Assembly: GCA_020650975.1 (NCBI GenBank)
Contig: JAIPMN010006120.1
Coordinates: forward strand, 1-28,005
DNA from: Apostichopus californicus
Lineage: Eukaryota > Echinodermata > Holothuroidea > Aspidochirotida > Stichopodidae
Reading direction: 5' to 3'
Length of the DNA stretch: 28,005 nucleotides
Under the pieces are notes generated by a model that saw only the letters and a list, made by a program, of their open reading frames with translations, was not told the DNA's origin and did not search any database. Shown piece by piece: positions 1 to 12,500 of this stretch. Both the position numbers and the translations under genes were made by a program. The stretch's first letter is position 1; each line of letters begins with the position of its first letter.

Positions 1-429
1 TCCAAAGAACATGAAGATTATCAGCAGGTTTTAGATTTGCTCGTAGCAATCACAATACACATAACACACTGGAGGTAATTAGGATTAGGGAGTTAATGCC
101 TTTTAATGTTCCCTATCTATGAATTTTATTTATCAACTTTACACCGTAACAGAAGACTGATCTTCAGAGAGATTTTGGCTACTGTCCATGACTAGTTGAG
201 TTGTGGTTTAGTACAATTTAGAATAAATATTTCCTTAATCAATCATTGTTCTTCTTTTTAAAATTTAATTGAGGACTACAGTACATCTATTCCATTAACA
301 TACCCACTTTTAGTTTGTTTTTTGTTTTTGGAAGGATTTATTGGTAGCGGATAACGATTGGCTCGTTTTTTTTCTTTGCTTTTGTATAAAATTGCTTTAA
401 GCTGTATTTTGTCTTGCTTTTCTTTCTAG
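1..429. other. Upstream intron (3' part), no feature
   Basis: AT-rich sequence with a T-rich run from about 362 leading to the acceptor AG at 428-429. I see no other exon or repeat here. The missing 5' exons of the gene lie outside the window. Confidence 0.7.
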
Positions 430-533
430 GCTCCGACAGTTTCACCATAAATGGCGACAATGGAAACATAACTCTCTCCAACCAGGTAGACAGAGAGCAG
501 CTGACAGAAAATCCAATCCGTTTAATTGTAACA
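430..533 (+). CDS. Exon 1 of window: end of EC-a
   Basis: The acceptor is tttctag and the donor gtgagt. Two bases complete a codon begun in the previous exon, followed by 34 codons, ending in phase 0. The protein shows the cadherin F.I...G.I.L....DRE pattern: SDSFTINGDNGNITLS, then VDRE, then the strand-F piece IRLIVT. The DRE acid is a calcium ligand in the family. The NIT is a possible glycosylation site. The last 23 coding bases and the donor are repeated in tandem in the following intron (see the 63-bp array). Confidence 0.9.
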
Positions 534-3500
534 GTGAGTATTGTTAACTATTTGTGGACTTAACTTACAGTAAATCCAATCCGTTTAATTGTAACAGTGA
601 GTATTGTTAACTATTTGTTGACTTAACTTACAGTAAATCCAATCCGTTTAATTGTTACAGTGAGTATTGTTAACTATTTGTTGACTTAACTTACAGTAAA
701 TCCAATCCGTTTAATTGTTACAGTGAGTATTGTTAACTATTTCTGGACTTAACTTGCAGTAAATCCAATCCGTTTAATTGTTACAGTGAGTATTGTTAAC
801 TATTTGTGGACTTAGCTTACAGTAAATCCAATCCGTTTCATTTTTACAGTGAGTATTGTTAACTATTTCTGGACTTAACTTGCAGTAAAGCAATTTGAAA
901 TTGCAGTATAGCAACTTTGTGCAGTCAAAATGTCTGTTATCATACAAGCCATAATCGGAAACTTCTACCTACAATACCTCATAATACCTGTCTTAACTAA
1001 ATCTAAATTACACATATACTATAGACCATGAATACTAAATACATTTACTATAGACCATGTACTTAATAAATATACAGTAATTAAAGTTCTATGTGTTAGG
1101 ATTGAATTAAGGTATATGCTCTGTGCATCAAAATGTCTGTTAACAAACAAGCCATAATCGGAATCTTCCATCTACAATATCTTCACAAGACTTGTCTTAA
1201 CTGATACAATATATATTGAGCATGCACCCTAATGCACTCCCAACTTAACAATCCGTTAAAAATTAAGTGGTGAGGTTTAAGTGTTAAATGACAAGAGTTA
1301 ATCCAGTTTATTTTTCCAATTTTATCTTCCAAAGTCTTGCTCTTTTTCTTTCCACAGGCCACAGAAGAAGATAATTCGCAACCTCTTGCAAACAGAACTA
1401 CCGAGACTACAATAATCATTAGAGTGTTGGATGTCGATGATGAAATTCCCAATTTTGATAGAGGTTACGTCAAAGTTAAAATTTACGAAAATGCACCAGT
1501 TGGAACCGCACTGAACCTTGGCGTAACTGTGACCGATGATGACGAGGTAATTCTGCTGAAGTACATCGGTTGTCTTATGATGGCCGATACACTATTATTC
1601 CTGTTGAACTGTATGGCATGCTTTTGCAATCATATATTTCCTGTTCACAATAAATTGCGAAATTGCAATTTTTGCATTGAATGAAATTGGTATCCAAGGA
1701 ATTTATCCCCACCGGAGTATATTTAAATCTTTACTGAATATGTCAATTAGGAGACCCCCCAAAAAAAAGTACCACCTATGGAGGGTCATGTGATGTGCTC
1801 CCTTGTAGCACTCAACTCTTATAGTACTCCTTGAATGTGTATTCCATAAACACAATCATGATCTCATAGCTACCACTTTCCTCGTGAAGCTGTGTGTATA
1901 ACAGAATTTAGCTAAGTGGTACATTTTGCCAACTGCGTACAGCATTTTTCAATTCCAAAATGGCCGTTTTGAGTATTTTCTTGCAAACAATCAAATTGCA
2001 GCTGGAATGCATCCAAGGATATAAATGTGCATAGGCACGAGAGGCAGACGACAGAACTTCTTTGTTCCTTAGCAACACAGGTGTCCTTGCCATTTTTGCA
2101 TGTAAACAAGCGTATAACAAAATTGGACTGTGACTGCCATGTGCAATATATAAGACTCTGGCAGTAGATTTTCGAATAGTAGCCACGGTCCATAAGCAGA
2201 TCAAGCTTTTAATGAGACAGAGAAAGTAAAATCTCAACATCATTATCCTCCAAACAGAGACAATTAATCACTACTTAATCACCGTAAATGCCCGTTAGCA
2301 AGGTGTTCTGTTGCCTATGAACTGATACATCGCTACGAAATTGTTAAAGGGTCAAATAATATGTTTGTGGCACATGAGAGCATGTCACATGACCCTCTAT
2401 GGTTGCTACTTTTTTCCTACTGGGCATTGAGACTTCCAGCTCATATATAGTTTGATACTTATCCATTAGAAAGAAGGCTTATATTAGTCAGGTTTGACCC
2501 AGCTGTGTGTACGTGCTAGCTAGCTATCAATCATCAAGGTTTGGACCAGCTGTGTTTGCTAGCTAGCTATCAATGATCATCAAGTGATATTTAAACTGGT
2601 TAGTTGCCCAGTTGTTGGAATGACTGGAATTTAGCTACATGTAGCAAGATACTGTACACATGCATAGGCTGTCCTCCTTATATCAATGCACACTGGTATG
2701 CCCCACAATCACCCACCCACCCACCCCCCCCCAGTAGTCCTGCAGGTATAGTTTTAATATACATATATATCTCCAAGTCGTCATTTCTACTACTTGCTGA
2801 AATCATACGTCGTTGGCCATTTCCTCTGTAAATTTGGCCGGATTCATTGGAAGTCACTCCCAGGGTCTATCATAAAGTTAACTTCTTTTCTAACTTTAAA
2901 ATTCACATAGAGGAAATTGCTTCTTTATGCAGGCCCTCTTTATTAGTTTTCAGTAGTAAATGGGTATTCATTGTAAATCACTGTAGATCATTGCTCCTAC
3001 TGGAGCTTAATTTAGTGCTCTATAAATGTGTTATGTTATTGTTACAGCTGTTACTGTTAATGTTTGACTGTTAACAGTTACCATTCACAGTTACGGTTAT
3101 TTTACTGCACACTAAGCATTAATCCTTGTTATTGATATTCCTCACCTTTGTATATATTAACTTATTATTAATTTATATTTTTCTGCTGGGTTTGTTACTT
3201 CTTCATACAGGCCTTTGAAACATTTTTGATCTATCTTACAAGTTTTGTCCGTCTCTTTTCAGGTCACAAATAATGATTTTGAATTGGAACTTGTCCAAGA
3301 TCTTGATGCTTTTAAACTGAAAGAGACAACATCTGTTGCTGGTTCTCTTCCTGTCGATGTTAGAGTGAAAGACAGTGTATACTTAGACTATGAGACACGT
3401 CAACAGCTTAACTTTACAGTAAGTACAATGTAAACTATCATGCTGATCTAATCGTTGTTGGAAGACAGGTACTCCAGCCCGGGTTAATTTATGCTTAAGT

Positions 3501-6500
3501 GAAGAAAAGTAGAGAAATGCAGTCAATCGATCAGCATCTTCTTAAAGATTGTATCAGCTGCTTCAAACATGATTATCTCCAGAAAATGCCTTGTGGAAAT
3601 TGATAAAAATGTTACCTAGCCATGATTGTATATGCCTTCATCTTTCTTGATTTTACACTTTTTAAGATTTGTCAATCTCAGTGGCTTAGCAATATCCAAT
3701 AAACTTATATTTTGTAAAGAATAATGGAAATATATATTCTTGAATATATTTAAATATAAATTCTATAGATTCAGCACCTATCCAAGGAGCTACTGACACA
3801 CTTGACTGATCAGTTATGTAACAGACTGAGTTTACTAATGTGAACGCAATACCTCCGGTCTTCAAGTGGCTGACAACCTATTCCTTGCTGGGTCTAGACA
3901 GCTGGGACCTGTACCCCGCCACCGAGTGTTTCATGACATGTTTTCTAATGCTTCTATTTCAGGTGGTTGTCAAATCAAACCCTGAAAGTAAACTAGAGGT
4001 TGTTGTTGATCTCGTCAATGAAAACGATAACACTCCACAGTTCCTGCAAGACAGTTACGAAGGATCTTTCCTGGAAAATGCTACATCTGGTGACTCCATC
4101 CTCTCGATTAGTGTGAGTTGAATCTAGGTTTAATTTAATGCAGTAAACAAATGGTGTCTTGTGAGTCTGACAATAGGAAGATGGAAATTTAAGTGACCTG
4201 AAAGTTTGTAGAAGCAAAGCTGAAGTTATACAAAAAAACTCAGGTTTGACTGGAACATAACCTAGCTCACACTGCCCCCACTGAACATGACCTGACACTG
4301 AAACCCTGCTATGTCCATCTCGGCTTCTAAAAAGGACCTTATCAGGGTGGCCTCTTTTAGTATTTGGCACAGTCCTTTGACTTCCTCAGAGAAACATTTT
4401 GACACACATATATATTGGTCTCTACTAACAGAAGTTTTTAATATATAATGCTATTTTCCTTAATGCTTTATAAAGTTGTATTATATGGGATGCTTCATCA
4501 TTCAGTAGTAGTCACGCATTAAAGTCCCTTTAAACATCTGGTGCATATCATATTATTAGACTGCAAAACAAGTGGTTGCTAAGGATAATTCCAAATCACA
4601 GTGGTACGTTGCTAGGGGCAAATTGTGTCGAGTGGCAATTAGTTACTCTTGCCTCATAGATGTCAGGCTTTCAATATACAGGGCCAATTGTTAAGGATTT
4701 TTTCTGCATGGTTGTCCCATGGACAAACATGCCTTACAATTGCTTGTTTGAACAGCAAATTTGGTCATCCGAAGTATTAACAATATAACAAATATGTACC
4801 CTGTAGTATGGAAGTGTAGTGATAAATAGTGCCACAGAAACTGAAGGGTTGTACTGATTTATCATTCCACCTGTTTGAGTTACAATGCGATGTGAGTTAG
4901 ATGTAAGCAACTGGTCGTCTGCTAGACAAACCACTACAGCTGATTATTTGGTTGTCTGCACAGAAATTAGTTCATATCGGTCGACCGGACGACCAGTAAA
5001 AATTTGTTGTGAATATGTGATGTTATGCTCTTCCTTACTTAAACATTGCCCAAGTTGAGAATGTTTATGAAAGTTGAATCTCAGGAAGACTTTGATCATG
5101 TGTTTCTTTGATGTCTCAACACAGGCAACAGATGATGATGTTAGAGATAACATCACCTACAAGATGGCTCCTAAACTTAACGAGTATGTACCTATTGCCT
5201 TACATTAACATTTATAAGTTTTGCATTTTACCTGATTTAAGCAAAGTTCATGTAATATAATATATAATGAAATAAAATAAAATGCAGTGAAGTGAAGTGG
5301 CTATCTTACATATATCTCATTTTTGGAAAAGCAAGAAGTAGACATTATTATGTAACAAAGGATCAGATAAAGGTTAGGAACTGTTCATACTGTCAGTACG
5401 AGTGCTTGGAAGCATGACATCAGGGGACAGTATAGAGTGGTATTAGCATTAGAATCAGATAAACGTCAAGAACTGTTCATACTGTCAGTACGAGTGCTTG
5501 GAAGCATGACATCAGGGGAAGTACAGTATAGAGTGTATAAGCTGGAGAATCAGATAAATGTCAGGAACTGTTCATACTGTCAGTACGAGTGCATTGAAGC
5601 ATGATATTGGAGTACAGTCTAGAGTGGTATTAGCCAAAGAATCAGATAAAGGTTAGGAACTGTTCATACTGTCAGTACGAGGGCATTGAAGCATGATATT
5701 GGAGTACAGTATAGATTGATATGAGCATTCGGTTAAAGTTGAAGGTTTACAGTCTTGTATGAGGCTAATGCCTCCTCACATGACTTTACAACTTAACCCT
5801 TGGTCATTGGTAACTTGTCACACCCACACACCAAAGTGTGCACAATTCAATCAGTCTCTCCTGGGACACCACAGTGCACCACATCCACGTGTCCCCCGGG
5901 GGACTTCCCATAGGGTGCAGCCACAAGCCGGCGCACACAACTATATTTACAAGTTACCTCACAAGTCCCCATTCATACACCTGGGTGAAGAGAGGCAATG
6001 GAGGTAAAGTGCCTTGCCCAAGGACACAACGCAATGATCTGGCCAGGACTCGAACCTGCAATCCTTAGATCACAAGTCCACTGCCTTAACCACTTGAAAC
6101 TGTCCCAACTAGCTGTGTATACCACCTGCAGGCCAAACTCAATGTTAAGACCAATATGGTAATGATATACATCTGTTTCTTTGCATTATCTTGTACACAG
6201 TATTAACATAGACCCATCGTCCGGGATGATCAGCGTATCGGAGAACGCAGTTCTGGATGCAGAGATAACAGAAAGCTACATCTTCACTGTAGAAGCGTCC
6301 GACGACTCCGGTGCAATCAATCTGACACAGGTCGCATTGAATTGTGAAGATGTTAATGACAATGTTCCATTCTTCCTGAGGCACTTAGCTGAATTATCTA
6401 TACAGGAGTTTACATTTGATGACATGCCAACTGATCCCATCATCACATTTCGGGTAATTTGCATGCATGTGCTATGTACTCACGTCAATGGTCATCTTAC

Positions 6501-9500
6501 GAGGATTGGTTTGGTCGTTTTAGCACAAATGTTACAGTTTAAGGCTTCAGAAAACACACTGAAACTGACAGATATCATCAATTAGAGAAGATCACACCTT
6601 TGCAATATGCCAGATAAGTAAACCGAAGATTTTCTTTGCTTACCTGCAGGCCTGATAAGTTTTCAAGCTATCTTAAAGCTGTAATGTTTCAAGAGAAGAG
6701 CATGTGGAAGTCTGGTACCCTATAGTCATATGTTTCTTGTAGCAATGAGGATCGTTATTTGATATCATTGTAGCTACAGTTAGATACAAAGCCGATTAGT
6801 AGCACTTTACACCGCCTGATGTTGGAGAGTTCTATTTCTTATTTTCAGGCATATGATGTGGACATTACCGAACCTAATAATGTGGTTAAATACCGCATCC
6901 TCAGTGGGGACGATGATAACAAATTTGAGATGAACTCCGAGAATGGAACACTCAACTTCATTGCAGCAGTTGACTATGATGGCCCAGATGGATATAAGTC
7001 ATTCAACCTCACGATTGCTGCTGAAGATGGAGGAAACCCATCGATGAGAGGTACTACAAACCTCAATGTTGTGATTGAGGTAAGTGCACTGTGGATAGCT
7101 ATTATAAACCTCATTGATGTTAAGGTATAGGTATAGGTACGACAAACCTCAATGTTGTGATTGAGGTAAGTGCACAGTGGATAGCTATTATAAACTTCAT
7201 TGATGTTAAGGTATAGGTATAGGTACGACAAACCTCAGTGTTGTGATTGAGGTAAGTGCACAGCTGATAGCTATTATAAACCTCATTGATGTTATGGCAA
7301 GTATAGGTACGACAAACCTCAATGTTGTGATGCACAGCTGATAGCTATTATAAACCTCATTGATGTTATGGTAAGTATAGTCCTATTGACAATTATTAGA
7401 AACCTGCATTGTGATGAGGTGAGGTAAGTTCAAGATTGAAAAGTTATACAAACCTAAATTTGATGGTGGAAGTTAAAAAAACTCGCTATTATTGATAAGT
7501 TGTTAAATATGCTGTGTATATTTTATTACAAAGTTTTAAATATGGTAGTAATTACTAGTCAAATTTTTGCATAGCTTTATACATTGTTACTAACATTAAC
7601 GTAGGAGTAGCTCGGATTATGGCACTATACTATTTTGAGATGATGATCATTGAAGTTAGATGAATGAAGGTTAAGTTTTTATATCAAAATATATATTGCT
7701 GGTTTTCTTTAGTAGCAAACGTTGTTTTTTCATTGCTGTATAAACTTGATTATTTTTCCATTATCACAATCGTGTTCATTCAATCTTTGCTTGCCAGGAT
7801 GTTAACGACAACTCTCCAGTATTTGAATCAAACAACTACAGTTTCACCGTACAGGAAGATGCTACTAAAGGAGGTGAGTTAATTCACTGGTAAACAGTCT
7901 TAAAGAAATTTGGTTGTATTACAACAATCTGGTACTTCAGAGATTGTTTTCTATAGCTGTCATCTAACGGATTTTAACTATTGCTTGCTGGGTGCAATAA
8001 ACTGGCCTTATTAATCCCTTATTAAATTATTTACAATACAAGACCCTATTAAATGCAGAATTACTGCATCTTTCAACCTGTCAAGACCTTCCATTGCATC
8101 AGAACCCCTGACAAACATTGCATTGTGGTCAGTTTTTATTGTTTATTTATTTTTGTCTATTATACTACTTTCTTTTGCTTTGTTTGTGGATTCAGTTCTG
8201 GTCGGCACTGTTTATGCGACCGACTTAGATACCGAACGAGGAGGAGATGTGTCCTACATTATCGTCTCTGGGGGAATCGGGTCCTTCCGAATTGACTCGA
8301 CGGGCTCAATTCTGGTCAACAGTGAGCTGGACAGAGAAACAGAAGCATCGTACAGCCTTACCATTGTTGCCTCGGACGGCTTGAATCAGGGTGACTGCAC
8401 AGTGACCATCACAATAGCAGATGTGAATGATGAGCTACCCACATTCGAGGAAGGGTCGTATGAGTTTGAAGTATCCGAAGGTGAGTATATTGAGAGCTTG
8501 GTGGCCAATTGGCTAAGGCGTCGGACTCGTGATCCAAGGATTGCTGGTTCGATTACTGCTTAGTTCATTACGTTGTGTCCTTGGGCAATGCTTTATCTCA
8601 CTTGCCTCTCTTCACCCAGGGGTTAAATGGGTACCTGTGAGGTAACTTGTCATTGGGCGCAGTATATAACTGCTGCTGACTGGAGGGATTGTCTCTGGGA
8701 CAGGTTATCATTGACCAGGGGTAATATAACGCCTGTAAAGCCCTTTGAGACCTATCGCTGGTATAAAGCGCTATATAAAAAGCAAATATTAATATTATTA
8801 TTATATGACTTTATAGCTGACTGTTGTTGTTCATGATCTGTGAGAGGTTAATTCTTTAGATGGTCTGTGATATCAACATGGTAGATATGTTCTGTAGAAA
8901 GCTTTCTTCCTTCTGTAATAATTTGCTTGATTTATACTTTGATACATTTGAATGTTTGTTCAGTTTTAATGTACTCTGTATCTCGAACTTCATCAATGAT
9001 GAAACTTGTCAGCAAGAATTTATGTTCCACAGTTGATAATGGAATTTGCACACTTACAATGAAGAAAGACAAAGGTATTTTCTGCTCAATTGAGGTAAAC
9101 ATCACCAAGTCGGCTGTTACCAGATGTATTCACATAATGTCACCATTCTAAGTTTAAACAATCATAACTCTGTGATACAAATTGCTATTAGGGTGTAGTT
9201 TTATCCTACAAATCAAGAAGACTCAAAACAATTATGTTGAACAATTGATTTGAATGACTGAATGTACAAACAAGCCAGCGAGCTCACCTTTGCTTGGACA
9301 GAGGGACTGAATGAAATATGATTCAGCTGTTTTGTTTTCCATTTTCAGACGAAACAGATGATGTTGGAGAGGTAACAGCATCAGATGAAGATGAGTATAG
9401 TATCCTGAAGTATTCAATTAGTACAATTGAAGCTAGAGATGAGAATGGTGAGATGGTAACAGGAGGCTTTACCAGTCAGTTCAACCTTGGTGAAGATGAC

Positions 9501-12500
9501 GGTGTGATAACCGTGAATGAACCGTTGGACCGTGAAGTAGTCGAGACCTTTCGGTTGACAGTGAGTGTCACTGATACCAATGCTACTGATACCCAGATAG
9601 TTGAAGGTAAACTTGCAGGCCGTCGTTATTTGCCACCAAATAAAGGTTTCAGCGATAGATAATGGTCACAAATGCTTGAAATTTTCAACCAGCATTTTTA
9701 CTGTCACGCTCACAGCTATATTATGTGCACTGAGACTGGCACTTAGTTAATTAATAAATTAATTAATTGTCTATTTTACATAATCCTCTATAGCCAGGAA
9801 TAACTTTTGAGGACCATTTGAAAACAACTTCTAGCAATTTCTAGCACAATAATATATAGGAACAATTATACTGATGAGGATATTTTATGACCAAGAAAGA
9901 AATGTGTTTGTATTCATCATTTAAGTTCAAATTTAGATCTTCAGATAGTCAATCTACATCAAATGTACATGTACTTCACATGTACTGCACATGTACTTCA
10001 CATGCACTTCACATGTATTTCACATGTACTTTACATGTACTTCACATGCACTTCACATGTATTTCACATGTACTTTACATGTACTTCACATGTACTTCAC
10101 ATGTATTTCACATGTACTTTACATGTACTTCACATGTACTTCACATGTATTTCACATGTACTTTACATGTACTTCACATGTACTTCAATGTACTTCACAT
10201 GTATTTCACATGTACTTTACATGTACTTCACATGTACTTCACATGTACTTCACATGTACTTTACATGTACTTCACATGTACTTCACTTGTACTTCACATG
10301 ATGTACTTCACATGATGTACTTCACATGATGTACTTCACATGATGTACTTCACAAGTAATGGACCATTGTTCAGCTAACACTGTTCAAATATTGAAACTT
10401 CCCTGTCTTCAACAACATGCATGTCAGGTGAAATTCAAACAACCACCATGGAAGCATGAAATGGCAGAAAAATAGTATTGCTTTATAAGCTCGCAGAAGC
10501 AATAGACTTAGGTATGAAAAGCATGTTATTTGTGTTATAAATATGCACCCTAGATGCATTCTAGTGCAGTACATACATATAGTTCCAGCAATAGTGAAAC
10601 AAAGTGTACATGATGGACATTGTAGATGAAACAGAACCGCTGATGTCTTCATATTGTGTTGTAGGGATATTCCTGACTGTAAGGTGCTGTCTTGAAATCT
10701 CAAATGGTTGTTAAATTGCTGTTCATATAAACAACCCTGCAGCTTGTAACATAGAGAATGTGATAGACTTTTACGTATGGCCGTGCTTTAATTTATGAAT
10801 TTAACAGTACAATATACAGATCATTGAACCTCTTCTTGTTTGTTAGGAAGTGTTAAGCAATTCGTCGAATTCTCACGTGCAAAAAACCTTCTTGGGTTCT
10901 GTTGAGTTGTGCATCAAAATACTCTGGTATATTTGCTTTGACATTCAACAGGCTATTGGAAATATACGTTGTTTGGCTAACCATATATATATATTTTTTT
11001 ATGGTAAACATTGCTATGTGTTACATTCTTGTCATCTTTTTTCTGCAATTTTTCAGTGGAGGTCGTCATCAAAGTACTTGACGTTAATGACGAGTCACCG
11101 GTAATTACTTTACCAGACAATGCAACAGTTGCTGAGAACAGTTTTGTTGGGACGGTAGTGACCACAGGTATAACGGCAGAGGATAAAGATGAAGGACCGA
11201 ATGGTTTGGTACGGTATTCGTTGGACGATGACGCTGGCGGTTTGTTCAGCATAGAAAAGGAAGATGGTACGTTAAACGTTAAAAATAAAATATTCTATGT
11301 ATATATCATCAGATCAGATCAGATCAGATCAGATCAGATCAGAACAAAGGACCACATCTGTTGCAGGTACAATCTTTAAGTCTACCAGCCGAGAGATTTG
11401 AGTCAAAATCGGAAACAAATTACAAACAATGTTTTTCACATTTTTTCGAAAGTAGCTTTATAAAACTTTATCGTATCTGACATATATAAATATTTATATT
11501 TTATACAACTTCACCGAAATCTGTTATAATGGCTCTCCATGAAGTTCACATTTGGATCATGATATTGTCGGCAGTTTATGTAAAAAGTCTGCCGGCTAGC
11601 AAGTGGGAGTTTTGCAAATTGGCAATACATGGGAGTGATGAGGAACAGTTACTTCACTGTAAACATACAAGATTTATTGCAACTATTTTATGTGTAAAAT
11701 AGTGGGAGTGTCGATTCAGATCCTTTGGTCCCCCGTACAAAATAATCGATGATTTCAAAGAATAATCAATCTCCACGGAAACATGTATGGCCAGTGCAGT
11801 GTGCATGTGTGATAGATGTGTGAAATGGCTCGTAGCATCTGAAGACCTGCATGTGTGTGCATGGAGCGGATTGCCATTTGTGACACATTATGTCACATGT
11901 GACACATAATGTCACATAATGTGTTAACAGCCTTTTAGGGATTGTCATCAAAAAGTAGCTTTTTTATTAATAATACCACAGAATCACCACGATTATAGAA
12001 ACTTGTCTGAAATTTATGAACCTTTCTTCTTTTGCCTAGGAACATTAATCGTGTCAGGAAATATCGACCGAGAGACAAACGCTACTCTAAAAGTCATCGT
12101 GCGAGCGAGTGATCAAGGATCAAATCCTCTAAGTTCCACTGCAGATTTTTGGATTCTGGTCAGGGACGTTAACGACAATCCACCGAAATTTGAAAAACAG
12201 GTATATTATGTGGAGCTAGAGGAGAATGCTGATGTTGATACCGTGGTTATAGTAGTCAATGCCACAGACAGGGATGTGGACCATGGGCAAATTGTATACA
12301 CGCTACAAGGAGACACCGAAGATTGGTTTAAGATCAACGATTCGGTAAGTGTATCAATCTCAAATAATATATATGGTTAATATTATTATGAAACTAAGTC
12401 ATGCACAGGGACATGGAGCAGCAGGTCTGATCCCCGGGTATCAAGTTATCAAGGTATTATGTATCAAGCCTGGTATCAAGTTGTTGAAGTCTTCACATTT

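Noticed and set aside
511-888. CRISPR array
   Set aside because: The whole 63-bp unit is repeated with no variable spacers, and the context is a eukaryotic intron. The same holds for the other arrays.
1908-2243. 111-codon minus-strand open frame
   Set aside because: It lies within the inverted-repeat element and has no recognisable transposase or other motif; no gene called.
1547-3262. A missing microexon between exon 2 (DDDE) and exon 3 (VTNND)
   Set aside because: At first EC-b seemed about eight residues short in strand C. On closer reading NNDFELEL is itself the strand-C pattern of the DYE-type repeats, and phases fit, so no extra exon is needed. A transcript would settle it.
5759-6068. 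Two overlapping + strand open frames
   Set aside because: Antisense of the minus-strand SINE; higher GC content there keeps frames open.
8501-8560. A tRNA gene
   Set aside because: The A- and B-box-like words belong to a SINE head with a SINE body and tail; the cloverleaf is not intact.
9887-10329. Long + strand open frames of Tyr-Phe-Thr-Cys and Leu-His repeats
   Set aside because: They are open only because the 12-bp array has no stop in any frame; no splice sites or start context fit a gene.
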